Shown piece after piece: positions 46,078 through 55,900 of a stretch of DNA of 64,000 nucleotides. The notes under the pieces are model-generated. The model saw only the letters and a list, made by a program, of their open reading frames with translations, was not told the DNA's origin and did not search any database. A program made the translations under genes and the position numbers. This DNA is from Biomphalaria glabrata (taxonomy: Eukaryota; Mollusca; Gastropoda; Planorbidae), in assembly GCF_947242115.1 (NCBI RefSeq), contig NC_074723.1, forward strand, positions 14,495,001 to 14,559,000, given 5' to 3'. The stretch's first letter is position 1. Each line of letters begins with the position of its first letter.

Positions 46078-46287
46078 CACTGGATAGATCCACTTGGAGA
46101 GCGAGCATAAAGTGAGGGTCACGGATTGCAGATGCCATGAACAACAGCAGCAGAAAGAAGGCTGAAAATGCAGCGGCGCCTGGTGATTACACATGCCCAA
46201 CCTGTGACCGCAGCTGTGTATCAAGGATTGGTCTCTATAGTCACACAAGAAGTTGCAAAGGAATATCATATTTCCCTAGGACGTAAA
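46078..46287 (+). pseudogene. LINE C-terminus with C2H2 zinc finger
   Basis: One + frame reads LDRSTWRASIK, a TGA, then GSRIADAMNNSSRKKAENAA, APGDYTCPTCDRSCVSRIGL and YSHTRSCKG, ending at a TAA near 46287. The finger Cys-x2-Cys...His-x4-Cys (CPTCDRSCVSRIGLYSHTRSC) and the preceding 'DR--WR' motif are the last part of a widespread non-LTR retrotransposon ORF2. There is a single stop in about 70 codons, so this copy is less decayed than the related fragment at 11.3-11.65 kb. It is not a host zinc-finger gene. Confidence 0.75.
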
Positions 46288-46299
46288 ATGCCACATATA

Positions 46300-47740
46300 T
46301 TTTAAAGGAAGCCAATACTTATATTCAATTCATAAAGTCATTATATCCATTTCATTGAGTCATTCAAATGTATCCAAAGATATGATTCTAATGAGGTTAA
46401 ACCGGATGTAATTCAAGAAATCTCTTTAAACTCAAAGTAAAACTTCCAAGTCGAAACATTAAAACAAATGACACACACACACACACACACACACTCACGC
46501 ACGCACTCACACACATACAACCTGAGAACCGCCCACTCTTGTCTTCATTCCACAAGACTAAAGTTAATATCAACAAACAAACTTGTTCTTTCCTCTTCCC
46601 TTGTTTGTTTAGGCCAACATTGGCTCGGGACGTAATTGCACAAAGAATAGTTTGGAAATAGAACAACAAAAGAAGTCGCTCAACGCCAGGAGTTCAAAGG
46701 CTAACCTTAACCCTAACGCCGCATACAAACATCATTACCGATTCCATTTACAAGAAGCTAAAATATTGACCAATAAAAAATAAATCTGCCCCATTCAGCA
46801 CGGGATGACAGCAACAAAAAATCTTTTAAAAATCGATTAAAACAAAAAAAGTAAAAAAATAATAAGAAAAGATTTGTTTTATGTGTTTTGAAATAAAAAT
46901 AATGTTTTCAAGACAAGTTGTATTGAATTAGAAAAGAAAGATGGAATAGAAATTAGAGAAAAAAAAAATGTATTTTTTTTAAGGATTTAAACAAATTGAA
47001 AACTCTATTGAAAATTGCAGTGTTTCGAGTGTGTCGGTCTGACGACACACAACTGAGTCTCTCTGTGTGTCTTTATGCTTTGTGATATATCTATTGTATT
47101 AATTGAGTTTCCTAATGCAGGCGACATTTGGATTCGGTTTGGTAAATGTTGCATATTTCAGATTTTATAAAAACGATAAAATAAGAGAATGAAGTTTTTG
47201 CTCATCCAGAATCCAATAAAAGAGAGATATAATTTGTTGTGGAATAAAGGAATAGAGGTCTGATATAATTAATTACCCTTATGCCACTTGGAACTGTATA
47301 TCCAAGCTTGTAGTCAGACTGTTAAAATATCGACATCAAAGTGGCGGAACTTTATTGACCGTTAAAATGCATGTACTAAAATGTTGACCAGATATTAAAG
47401 TAGTTATTTGTATAATCTTCGATGAATATGTTTACAAAACTTGGGAAGCCGGGGGTGGGATGTTTGGAGAGGTAAACATGCATTTATTTTACTAAAGCAA
47501 AAGTAAACACATGCAAACTACGTTTTGAAGACGTCAACCTTTAGACCCAAAGGGAAGTGCTGCATGAATCGAGCGAACAACCTCCGAACTGTAGCATTCA
47601 AGTTCCATGTTTGGTGGAGATCAGCTTACAAAGTTAATTACAAATTAAGTTATCATAGTTGCAAAGGTCACTTGGCAACTAGTGGGGATATTCAAATGCT
47701 AGTCACATTTTATTTTAATTTGTCATATAGTGGTAACTTT
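46300..47740. other. Unassigned sequence
   Basis: An (AC)n run lies at 46469-46492. The stretch AACCTTAACCCTAAC near 46703 is too short to be telomeric. No gene was recognised, including the 80-codon frame at 47525-47767. Confidence 0.4.
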
Positions 47741-47744
47741 CATG

Positions 47745-48190
47745 GCCATATTCTTATATGCGTGTGAGTCTTGGACGCTGACTGCAGAGCTAGAGAGGAG
47801 GATCCTAGCAATGGAATTGAGATGCTACAGAAGGATCCTAGGTATCACATTCAAAGACCGCATCATAAACCAAGATATTAGAGACAGGGTTACTGCAGCG
47901 ATCTGACCCCACGATGACCTGCTAACTACCGTAAAAAACGCAAGCTAAAAATCTATGGCCATTTTACAAGGTTTTCGGGGCTCGCAAAGACATTCCTTCA
48001 GGGAACAGTACCAGGAATAAGAAAAAAAGAGGCAGACAGAGAAAGTGATGGGAGGAAGACAACATGAAAGAATGGACGGGCCGGCAATTGAAAGAGGTAC
48101 TAAGGCAAAAGACAGAGAAGAAAGGAGAAAGACGGTCGACAAATTTTGCATGGTGCTCCGATGGTCCAACAGACTAAGGAATAGGTAAAG
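47745..48190 (+). pseudogene. LINE ORF2 C-terminal fragment
   Basis: The + strand reads YACESWTLTAELERRILAME, LRCYRRILGITFKDRIINQD and IRDRVTAAI, then a stop. PHDDLLTTVKNAS follows in the same frame. After a frame change it resumes as YGHFTRFSGLAKTFLQGTVP-like codons, then RQRKWEEDNMKEWTGRQLKE-like codons. 'Y-CE-WTLTA-LE-RI-A-E-RCYRRIL-I' and 'HVTR-SGLAK--LQGTV-G-R--GRQ-KRWEDN--EWTG' are the hallmark thumb-side sequences of a non-LTR retrotransposon group common in molluscs and cnidarians. Several stops and shifts are present. The polymerase core upstream is missing. Confidence 0.8.
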
Positions 48191-48199
48191 GTAAAAAAA

Positions 48200-49335
48200 A
48201 CAATTTCCTCTACCTAAGAACCATGAGATAATGTTCTATGACCAAGTTCAGTAACTCAAGCTTATTTCTGAACGTCAAACAAATGTACTTAGTATTTCTT
48301 TACAAATATAAACATCATGCTAGGCACTCAATGACCACAACGAATACATTTTGCTCCGCCTCTGTAGCCATTAAAATTGCACAAGTCCATCAGCTTCGAC
48401 TTAGTGGATACTTTTTCTTTTAAGTTAAACTCCTGCTAGTCCCTTGCAAACTAAGCGGTTTGAATACATGGCCGTTTTTAAAGCGACGTACAGCCGTTTT
48501 CACCATCATAATCTACTGTGAAAAACTTTCATCTACGTTATCGCATCGTCCGAAGTACAGCATTGTTAGCTGTGAGGCGAGAAACCGTAGAATGTGCAAG
48601 CGGCTTTAAGATCTCCAATATGAATGACACCATCTTAGTTTCTTTTGGTGTTCCTACTTTCTTTGTGGGTCTCAGCATTAAAACAGTTGAACAATATTGC
48701 AAAAGTTTACAAGAGTCATCATTCAAAGAACTGTTTTGTAAAAAAACAACAACTGATGTACTCCAATAGTACAAAAAACAATAGAACCCAGTATCTTGTC
48801 TAAGAGAACTGTCCATAGAGTCATACTAACTACAGTATTCATTCAGGTCTGTATTTCAGACATTCTTAGTCTACATTTTTTAAGGCGTCTGACCTTGACA
48901 GATATTGCCATGTTTATTACGTCAATGGCCTGATCTGTCCGCCCCTTAGGGCTGGGATGAGAAGAGGCGAGCGACAAGAACGTCGGCATGATGGGATAGC
49001 GTCAAAAATAACCCGGGCTCCTCTAACGGCTAATAAACCTTCTGACGTCTCAACAGGATTTGTAAATTACACCCGGGGCTTTGAAAAGCGAAGACCATCG
49101 TCTCGTAAAAAATGTTCCGTTTGATGTCCTTTCATTGATACGTGAAAAAAAAAACAAGAAGATAGCTTTCTGTCGCATAGGGAAACAAAGAACAGGATCA
49201 GGAAATGTGTGGTCATTTCTCTTTTCACACCGCAATCAGGAGAAACTGTGTGTGTGTGTGTTTGTGTGTTCATTTAATAGATGAAATGGAATGAATTAAG
49301 TCAAGACCTAATGCTTATAGCACAATTAATGTTAT
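48200..49335. other. Unassigned sequence
   Basis: Open frames at 48518-48769 (plus) and 48538-48816 (minus) overlap on opposite strands and neither is recognised. A GT run lies at 49247-49269. Confidence 0.4.
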
Positions 49336-49339
49336 TACA

Positions 49340-49485
49340 ATTTGCTCTCTTGAGAAGTGACTTAATGGTAAGGTCCGAGAGTTTCGAGTTCGAATCCTGT
49401 GATAAGTGCCTCAGTCTACAAATTGAAATCGGTCCATGACATGAGTCAAGCGGGGAGTTCTGACTATTTGACACCCTCGTGAACT
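49340..49485 (+). mobile_element. Possible decayed tRNA-headed SINE
   Basis: TGACTTAATGGTAAGG resembles an A box and GAGTTCGAATCC (49386-49397) is close to the B-box consensus GGTTCGAATCC. Further on, TGACACCCTCGTGAACTTG recalls the ATGACACCCTCGTTAACC of the SINE 3' domain at 26.2 kb. The distance and middle part differ, so this is a tentative call. A decayed tRNA pseudogene is an alternative. Confidence 0.4.
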
Positions 49486-49569
49486 TGTTCAAAGTAACTT
49501 TTACGTGTTTTATTTTTCTTCCCAAGGAATAGAAAATTCGCATCCTAATACATATTTAACACTTTTTGA

Positions 49570-49639
<70 letters not shown>

Positions 49640-49691
49640 TTATCTATCTATCTATCTGTCTGTCTGTCTGTCTGTCTCTCTATCTATCTAT
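49570..49691. repeat. (TCTA)n/(TCTG)n microsatellite
   Basis: About 22 TCTA units, one with a T substitution, then about five TCTG units and more TCTA. The Ile/Tyr/Leu/Ser frames across it are by-products. Confidence 0.98.
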
Positions 49692-50018
49692 AGATTTGGT
49701 ACATGGTCACATGGTGATCGTGATATGAACTTTTCTTCAGTCAAATAATCCAACGATTACAAACCTTTTTTCAGAATTAATTGATTGTTTAACTATTTTC
49801 TTGTTATGTAATTACATTTCACATAATTAACCTGTCTTTAAACATTGGCGTCAGTTTTGAACGTAGACTCAAGGATAATAATTCGATGATAAGTTGTGTT
49901 TTTATCAGTATCAGAACAATAGATAATGTTCCACATTTAATGTTTTGTATCCTACATTTAATACACTTTTTAAGTCGCATGATGTGTGTGTTTTTTTAAA
50001 TGCATTACAAGTGTTTTA
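49692..50018. other. Unassigned sequence
   Basis: AT-rich with no recognisable feature. Confidence 0.4.
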
Positions 50019-50020
50019 AT

Positions 50021-50320
50021 TGAGCCTAGAGCCTTGGAAGGTGATTTTATTGAGCCTAGAGCCTTGGAAGGTGATTTTATTGAGCCTAGAGCCTTGGAAG
50101 GTGATTTTATTGAGCCTAGAGCCTTGGAAGGTGTTTTTATTGAGCCTAGAGCCTTGGAAGGTGTTTTTATTGAGCCTAGAGCCTTGGAAGGTGTTTTTAT
50201 TGAGCCTAGAGCCTTGGAAGGTGTTTTTATTGAGCCTAGAGCCTTGGAAGGTGTTTTTATTGAGCCGAGAGCCTTGGAAGGTGTTTTTATTGAGCCGAGA
50301 GCCTTGGAAGGTGTTTTACG
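50021..50320. repeat. 30-bp minisatellite, 10 copies
   Basis: Unit TGAGCCTAGAGCCTTGGAAG plus GTG[A/T]TTTTAT, starting every 30 bp from 50021 to 50291. Units 1-3 have GTGATTTT, units 4 onward GTGTTTTT, and the last two have GCCGAGA in place of GCCTAGA. The + frame is open with a 10-residue IEPRALEG[D/V]F repeat, since 30 is a multiple of three. No start context or gene structure supports coding. Confidence 0.97.
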
Positions 50321-50440
50321 AAAGATAAGAGTGCTGCTTCGAATTAACGTTTTTTAAAAAAAACATACATATCTGAAGAGTTTATTGTCTTTTTAATCAA
50401 AAAGAGAGTCTGAAATCTGATTAAACTAGCTTCACAAAAA

Positions 50441-50741
50441 GTCGACCTCCCCATCGCTGAGAGCTAACTAGTAGTGACGTCAAGTCGACCTCCCCATCGC
50501 TGAGAGCTAACTAATAGTGACGTCAAGTCGACCTCCCCATCGCTGAGAGCTAACTAGTAGTGACGTCAAGTCGACCTCCCCATCGCTGAGAGCTAACTAG
50601 TAGTGACGTCAAGTCGACCTCCCCATCGCTGAGAGCTAACTAGTAGTGACGTCAAGTCGACCTCCCCATCGCTGAGAGCTAACTAGTAGTGACGTCAAGT
50701 CGACCTCCCCATCGCTGAGAGCTAACTAGTAGTGACGTCAA
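50441..50741. repeat. 43-bp minisatellite with TGACGTCA, 7 copies
   Basis: Unit GTCGACCTCCCCATCGCTGA, then GAGCTAACTAGTAGTGACGT and CAA. GTCGAC starts at 50441, 50484, 50527, 50570, 50613, 50656 and 50699. Copies are identical except for one A in unit 2 (CTAATAG). Each unit carries one TGACGTCA, the consensus cAMP-response-element palindrome. Whether it binds CREB-type factors is inference. Confidence 0.97.
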
Positions 50742-50759
50742 GTCGAGAATGGTATCAAA

Positions 50760-51087
50760 GAGATCGGGAGGGAAAACAAAAAATGTCGACGCCGGAAGTC
50801 GGAGCATTGATTCCCAATACTGCAGGTCGGCAGCTCTATGACTTCAGGCCTGCAGTACAATTAGTCCGACACCGGCCATGATTGTAATTGTTTTATTGGT
50901 TACACGGCCACTTCCTCTTTCAGCCATGGTCACGTGTTCTTTTTGTTGGTGTGTGTGTCCGAAAAATAAAGAGGAAAATGATTTTTTTTTATTTATCTTC
51001 ATACTCTGAGAGATGTGACGTCATTTAGCAGGAAGAGCGTCGTAGAAATAAAAAATGATCGTACGGGATGATGGTGGAAAGAGAGAT

Positions 51088-51132
<45 letters not shown>

Positions 51133-51470
51133 CCTTTTGAAGATCTGTTTACATCAGAACGAGGCTAAAGAGTAAGGCAAGATGGAATGACGGGACGTGT
51201 TTTGTTTGATTGTGAGGGCTGTTTGAGCTACAGAAGAAGTCCCCCCAAATGTATCCATCCGCGGGGAATGAGTGCTTTGCTCTATGTGAACAGGTCAATA
51301 CTTCCCCAGACAAAAAAAATAGTTTCTACGTTGAAGATTTTTTTTTACACTTGTCAATATCTGTATCGACTGGACCTCGTGATTCCGGTAGAATTTCATT
51401 ACAGGATTTAACATGATATCATCAGATATTGTTGAAATACTAAAGTCGTTAACTTAAAATTGTAGTGCTT
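50760..51470. other. Unassigned sequence with (GA)n run
   Basis: A (GA)n run lies at 51090-51132. Another TGACGTCA occurs at 51016-51023. The 74-codon frame at 51187-51411 is unrecognised. Confidence 0.45.
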
Positions 51471-51474
51471 AAAG

Positions 51475-51664
51475 CAGTGTTTCTCAAAATGTGTTCTGCG
51501 AAACCCTAATGTTCAGAGAGGCTGTTCACGAGCTACTGGAATAATGAACTAGTAGGCCACCATGTGAATCAATCTTTCAAACAAACAAGTAATCAAAACG
51601 TGTTCCGCTTAATACCCAGAATGTACCAAGTGTTCCTTTTAAGGAAAGCGTCTGGGAAACACTG
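51475..51664. mobile_element. 190-bp hAT-like MITE
   Basis: The left end CAGTGTTTCTCAAAATGTGT and the right end TCTGGGAAACACTG are imperfect inverted repeats with CAGTGTTTC/TCCCA-type hAT ends. GCGAAACCCTAATGTTC follows the left end, as in 'TTCCGCGGAACCCTAG' hAT relatives. The flanking octamers GCTTAAAG and ACTTAATA agree at five of eight positions, an eroded target duplication at best. No transposase is present. Confidence 0.7.
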
Positions 51665-51965
51665 ACTTAATACAAATGGGCGTGACACGATTTAAGTTGA
51701 ATAAGACCAGATACAACCAAACAACAGATCCTACCTTTCCAGTAATTACATGAATTAAAGTATAAAGCATGTATACGTTTTTAATTTCGCTATCCAATAA
51801 TGCACCAATAGTGCATTGAACACAGATTAAATTACTTTTAGATCATAATCTCATTAACGGGACGTTTTGAAGCAACGTTTTGGGGGGAACAAATGGGTGA
51901 GGTCTGGAGCGTGTTCTCTTTTTTTTTTATTTATTGCTTTTATAGAGAGCATCTTTCATGCATGC
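51665..51965. other. Unassigned sequence
   Basis: AT-rich, nothing recognised. Confidence 0.4.
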
Positions 51966-51967
51966 TC

Positions 51968-52125
51968 AGAGTCACGTGGTATGCGCTCAGGCTGTCGTCT
52001 CGATAGACACAGGTTTGAAACCTGCATGCTGCCATTTCCTGCCGCCCTGCTGAAGGGTTTGGGCTAGAAAGTTATAATCTTCATTTCTGAAGAAATTTTC
52101 GAAACTTACGAAACCAAAAATATTT
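51968..52125 (+). mobile_element. tRNA-derived SINE, second family
   Basis: Starts CACGTGGTATGCGCTCAGGC (A-box region), then TGTCGTCTCGATAGACACAG and GTTTGAAACCTGC (B box, one change from GGTTCGAA). The body reads TGCCATTTCCTGCCGCCCTG, AGGGTTTGGGCTAG and AAGTTATAATCTTCATTTCT, then GAAACTTACGAAACC. The order matches a mollusc SINE I know by sequence style, with a body like GCCGCCCTGC...GGTTTGGACTAGGAAGT. It is followed at once by an AACA-rich 22-bp array. Confidence 0.65.
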
Positions 52126-52245
52126 GAAATAACAACATCGGAGTTACAAAACAAACAACATTAGAGTTACACAATAACAACACTAGAGTTACACAATAAC
52201 AACACTAGAGTTACACAATAAGAACATTAGAGTTATATAATACTA
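52126..52245. repeat. 22-bp minisatellite next to SINE tail
   Basis: Unit ACACTAGAGTTACACAATAA plus CA. GAGTT recurs at 52164, 52186, 52208 and 52230 (22 bp) with a first copy at 52141. It begins at the tail of the SINE, so the A/C-rich SINE tail may have seeded it. Confidence 0.9.
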
Positions 52246-52934
52246 AAAAAGAAAACACCCATTAAAATATTTGTTTTATTTTGGAAATTCCCTTTTTCCA
52301 AATGAGCATATTGTTGTCACGCTAAGAACTCTTCAAATTAACGGAAACCTAATTGACAGGTGCTAATTTACCCTCATTTTCCAGGTGTCGACTGTGTTTG
52401 CCATTAGTTGAATATTTCAGGGCATGTTCACGCCGAAGATAATACAATTAACGAATTTGGACAAAGAAACAATGCCGCGGCCTGTCTCTTGTCAATTATT
52501 CAAAAGAGTTTCCCGTTTCGGGTGAACAATTTTCTTTTGTAAACAAAAAAAAAACAACAAAAAACAACGTTTAGGCTTTAGTGTATTCTAGTTGGGATTT
52601 GTTTCTGTTCCTATCAGGGATCATAGGCTTACACAGACGATAAGTATGAGGGTAATGTTATGTGCAGAGGTATTAGCATTTGTTTTTGTTCTCCAGTGTC
52701 AGGTATTGATTTTCTTTTAATATAGGATTCTATCCAGTAGGCCCGGGATCAAGTAAATTAAGGTGTTTCCCCAGCCCCGGTCAATGAATTAATTGTAGTG
52801 TTAACCAACTCGATTTATTCTGTACATAATAAAACATTTACAAAAAGGCATATCAGTTTATTTACTAGCTTTGGCAAGTTTACACGTCATCACACTCCTA
52901 TTATACTGTCCTCTTACGACAACATATTGACTGT
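52246..52934. other. Unassigned sequence before 61/63-bp satellite
   Basis: No gene. An open frame from 52798 runs into the satellite. Its non-repeat part has no known motif. Confidence 0.45.
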
Positions 52935-55900
52935 ACTCTGCTGTAAGTCTGTTCTATTCGTAAACACTGCTTCAAGGCTATCTCACTTTGTTGTTCAACT
53001 CTGCTGTAAGTCTATTCTATTCGTAAACACTGCTTCAAGGCTATCTCACTTTGTTGTTCAACTCTGCTGTAAGTCTATTCTATTCGTAAACACTGCTTCA
53101 AGCCTATCACTTTGTTGTTCAACTCTGCTGTAAGTCTATTCTATTCGTAAACACTGCTTCAAGCCTATCTCACTTTGTTGTTCAACTCTGCTGTAAGTCT
53201 ATTCTATTCGTAAACACTGCTTCAAGCCTATCTCACTTTGTTGTTCAACTCTGCTGTAAGTCTATTCTATTCGTAAACACTGCTTAAAGCCTATCTCACT
53301 TTGTTGTTCAACTCTGCTGTAAGTCTATTCTATTCGTAAACACTGCTTCAAGCCTATCTCACTTTGTTGTTCAACTCTGCTGTAAGTCTATTCTATTCGT
53401 AAACACTGCTTCAAGCCTATCACTTTGTTGTTCAACTCTGCTGTAAGTCTATTCTATTCGTAAACACTGCTTCAAGCCTATCTCACTTTGTTGTTCAACT
53501 CTGCTGTAAGTCTATTCTATTCGTAAACACTGCTTCAAGCCTATCACTTTGTTGTTCAACTCTGCTGTAAGTCTATTCTATTCGTAAACACTGCTTCAAG
53601 CCTATCACTTTGTTGTTCAACTCTGCTGTAAGTCTATTCTATTCGTAAACACTGCTTCAAGCCTATCACTTTGTTGTTCAACTCTGCTGTAAGTCTATTC
53701 TATTCGTAAACACTGCTTCAAGCCTATCACTTTGTTGTTCAACTCTGCTGTAAGTCTATTCTATTCGTAAACACTGCTTCAAGCCTATCTCACTTTGTTG
53801 TTCAACTCTGCTGTAAGTCTATTCTATTCGTAAACACTGCTTCAAGCCTATCTCACTTTGTTGTTCAACTCTGCTGTAAGTCTATTCTATTCGTAAACAC
53901 TGCTTCAAGCCTATCTCACTTTGTTGTTCAACTCTGCTGTAAGTCTATTCTATTCGTAAACACTGCTTCAAGCCTATCTCACTTTGTTGTTCAACTCTGC
54001 TGTAAGTCTATTCTATTCGTAAACACTGCTTCAAGCCTATCACTTTGTTGTTCAACTCTGCTGTAAGTCTATTCTATTCGTAAACACTGCTTCAAGCATA
54101 TCACTTTGTTGTTCAACTCTGCTGTAAGTCTATTCTATTCGTAAACACTGCTTCAAGCCTATCACTTTGTTGTTCAACTCTGCTGTAAGTCTATTCTATT
54201 CGTAAACACTGCTTCAAGCCTATCACTTTGTTGTTCAACTCTGCTGTAAGTCTATTCTATTCGTAAACACTGCTTCAAGCCTATCTCACTTTGTTGTTCA
54301 ACTCTGCTGTAAGTCTGTTCTATTCGTAAACACTGCTTCAAGCCTATCTCACTTTGTTGTTCAACTCTGATGTAAGTCTGTTCTATTCGTAAACACTGCT
54401 TCAAGCCTATCTCACTTTGTTGTTCAACTCTGATGTAAGTCTATTCTATTCGTAAACACTGCTTCAAGCCTATCTCACTTTGTTGTTCAACTCTGATGTA
54501 AGTCTGTTCTATTCGTAAACACTGCTTCAAGCCTATCTCACTTTGTTGTTCAACTCTGCTGTAAGTCTATTCTATTCGTAAACACTGCTTCAAGCCTATC
54601 ACTTTGTTGTTCAACTCTGCTGTAAGTCTATTCTATTCGTAAACACTGCTTCAAGCCTATCTCACTTTGTTGTTCAACTCTGCTGTAAGTCTATTCTATT
54701 CGTAAACACTGCTTCAAGCCTATCACTTTGTTGTTCAACTCTGCTGTAAGTCTATTCTATTCGTAAACACTGCTTCAAGCCTATCACTTTGTTGTTCAAC
54801 TCTGCTGTAAGTCTATTCTATTCGTAAACACTGCTTCAAGCCTATCACTTTGTTGTTCAACTCTGCTGTAAGTCTATTCTATTCGTAAACACTGCTTCAA
54901 GCCTATCACTTGTTGTTCAACTCTGCTGTAAGTCTATTCTATTCGTAAACACTGCTTCAAGCCTATCTCACTTTGTTGTTCAACTCTGCTGTAAGTCTAT
55001 TCTATTCGTAAACACTGCTTCAAGCTTATCTCACTTTGTTGTTCAACTCTGCTGTAAGTCTATTCTATTCGTAAACACTGCTTCAAGCCTATCTCACTTT
55101 GTTGTTCAACTCTGCTGTAAGTCTATTCTATTCGTAAACACTGCTTCAAGCCTATCTCACTTTGTTGTTCAACTCTGCTGTAAGTCTATTCTATTCGTAA
55201 ACACTGCTTCAAGCCTATCACTTTGTTGTTCAACTCTGCTGTAAGTCTATTCTATTCGTAAACACTGCTTCAAGCCTATCACTTTGTTGTTCAACTCTGC
55301 TGTAAGTCTTTTCTATTCGTAAACACTGCTTCAAGCCTATCACTTTGTTGTTCAACTCTGCTGTAAGTCTATTCTATTCGTAAACACTGCTTCAAGCCTA
55401 TCTCACTTTGTTGTTCAACTCTGCTGTAAGTCTGTTCTATTCGTAAACACTGCTTCAAGCCTATCTCACTTTGTTGTTCAACTCTGATGTAAGTCTGTTC
55501 TATTCGTAAACACTGCTTCAAGCCTATCTCACTTTGTTGTTCAACTCTGATGTAAGTCTATTCTATTCGTAAACACTGCTTCAAGCCTATCTAACTTTGT
55601 TGTTCAACTCTGATGTAAGTCTGTTCTATTCGTAACACTGCTTCAAGCCTATCTCACTTTGTTGTTCAACTCTGCTGTAAGTCTGTTCTATTCGTAAACA
55701 CTGCTTCAAGCCTATCTCACTTTGTTGTTCAACTCTGCTGTAAGTCTATTCTATTCGTAAACACTGCTTCAAGCCTATCTCACTTTGTTGTTCAACTCTG
55801 CTGTAAGTCTGTTCTATTCGTAAACACTGCTTCAAGCCTATCTCACTTTGTTGTTCAACTCTGATGTAAGTCTGTTCTATTCGTGAACACTGCTTCAAGC

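Noticed and set aside
46130-46287. Host C2H2 zinc-finger gene
   Set aside because: The single finger and its preceding 'DR--WR' context are those of a LINE ORF2 tail, and an in-frame stop is present.
46697-46717. Telomere-like AACCTTAACCCTAAC
   Set aside because: Only two or three imperfect units, so it is no evidence of a telomere.
48518-48769. 83-codon plus-strand frame
   Set aside because: No recognised motif, overlapped by an open frame on the other strand, and within the length expected by chance.
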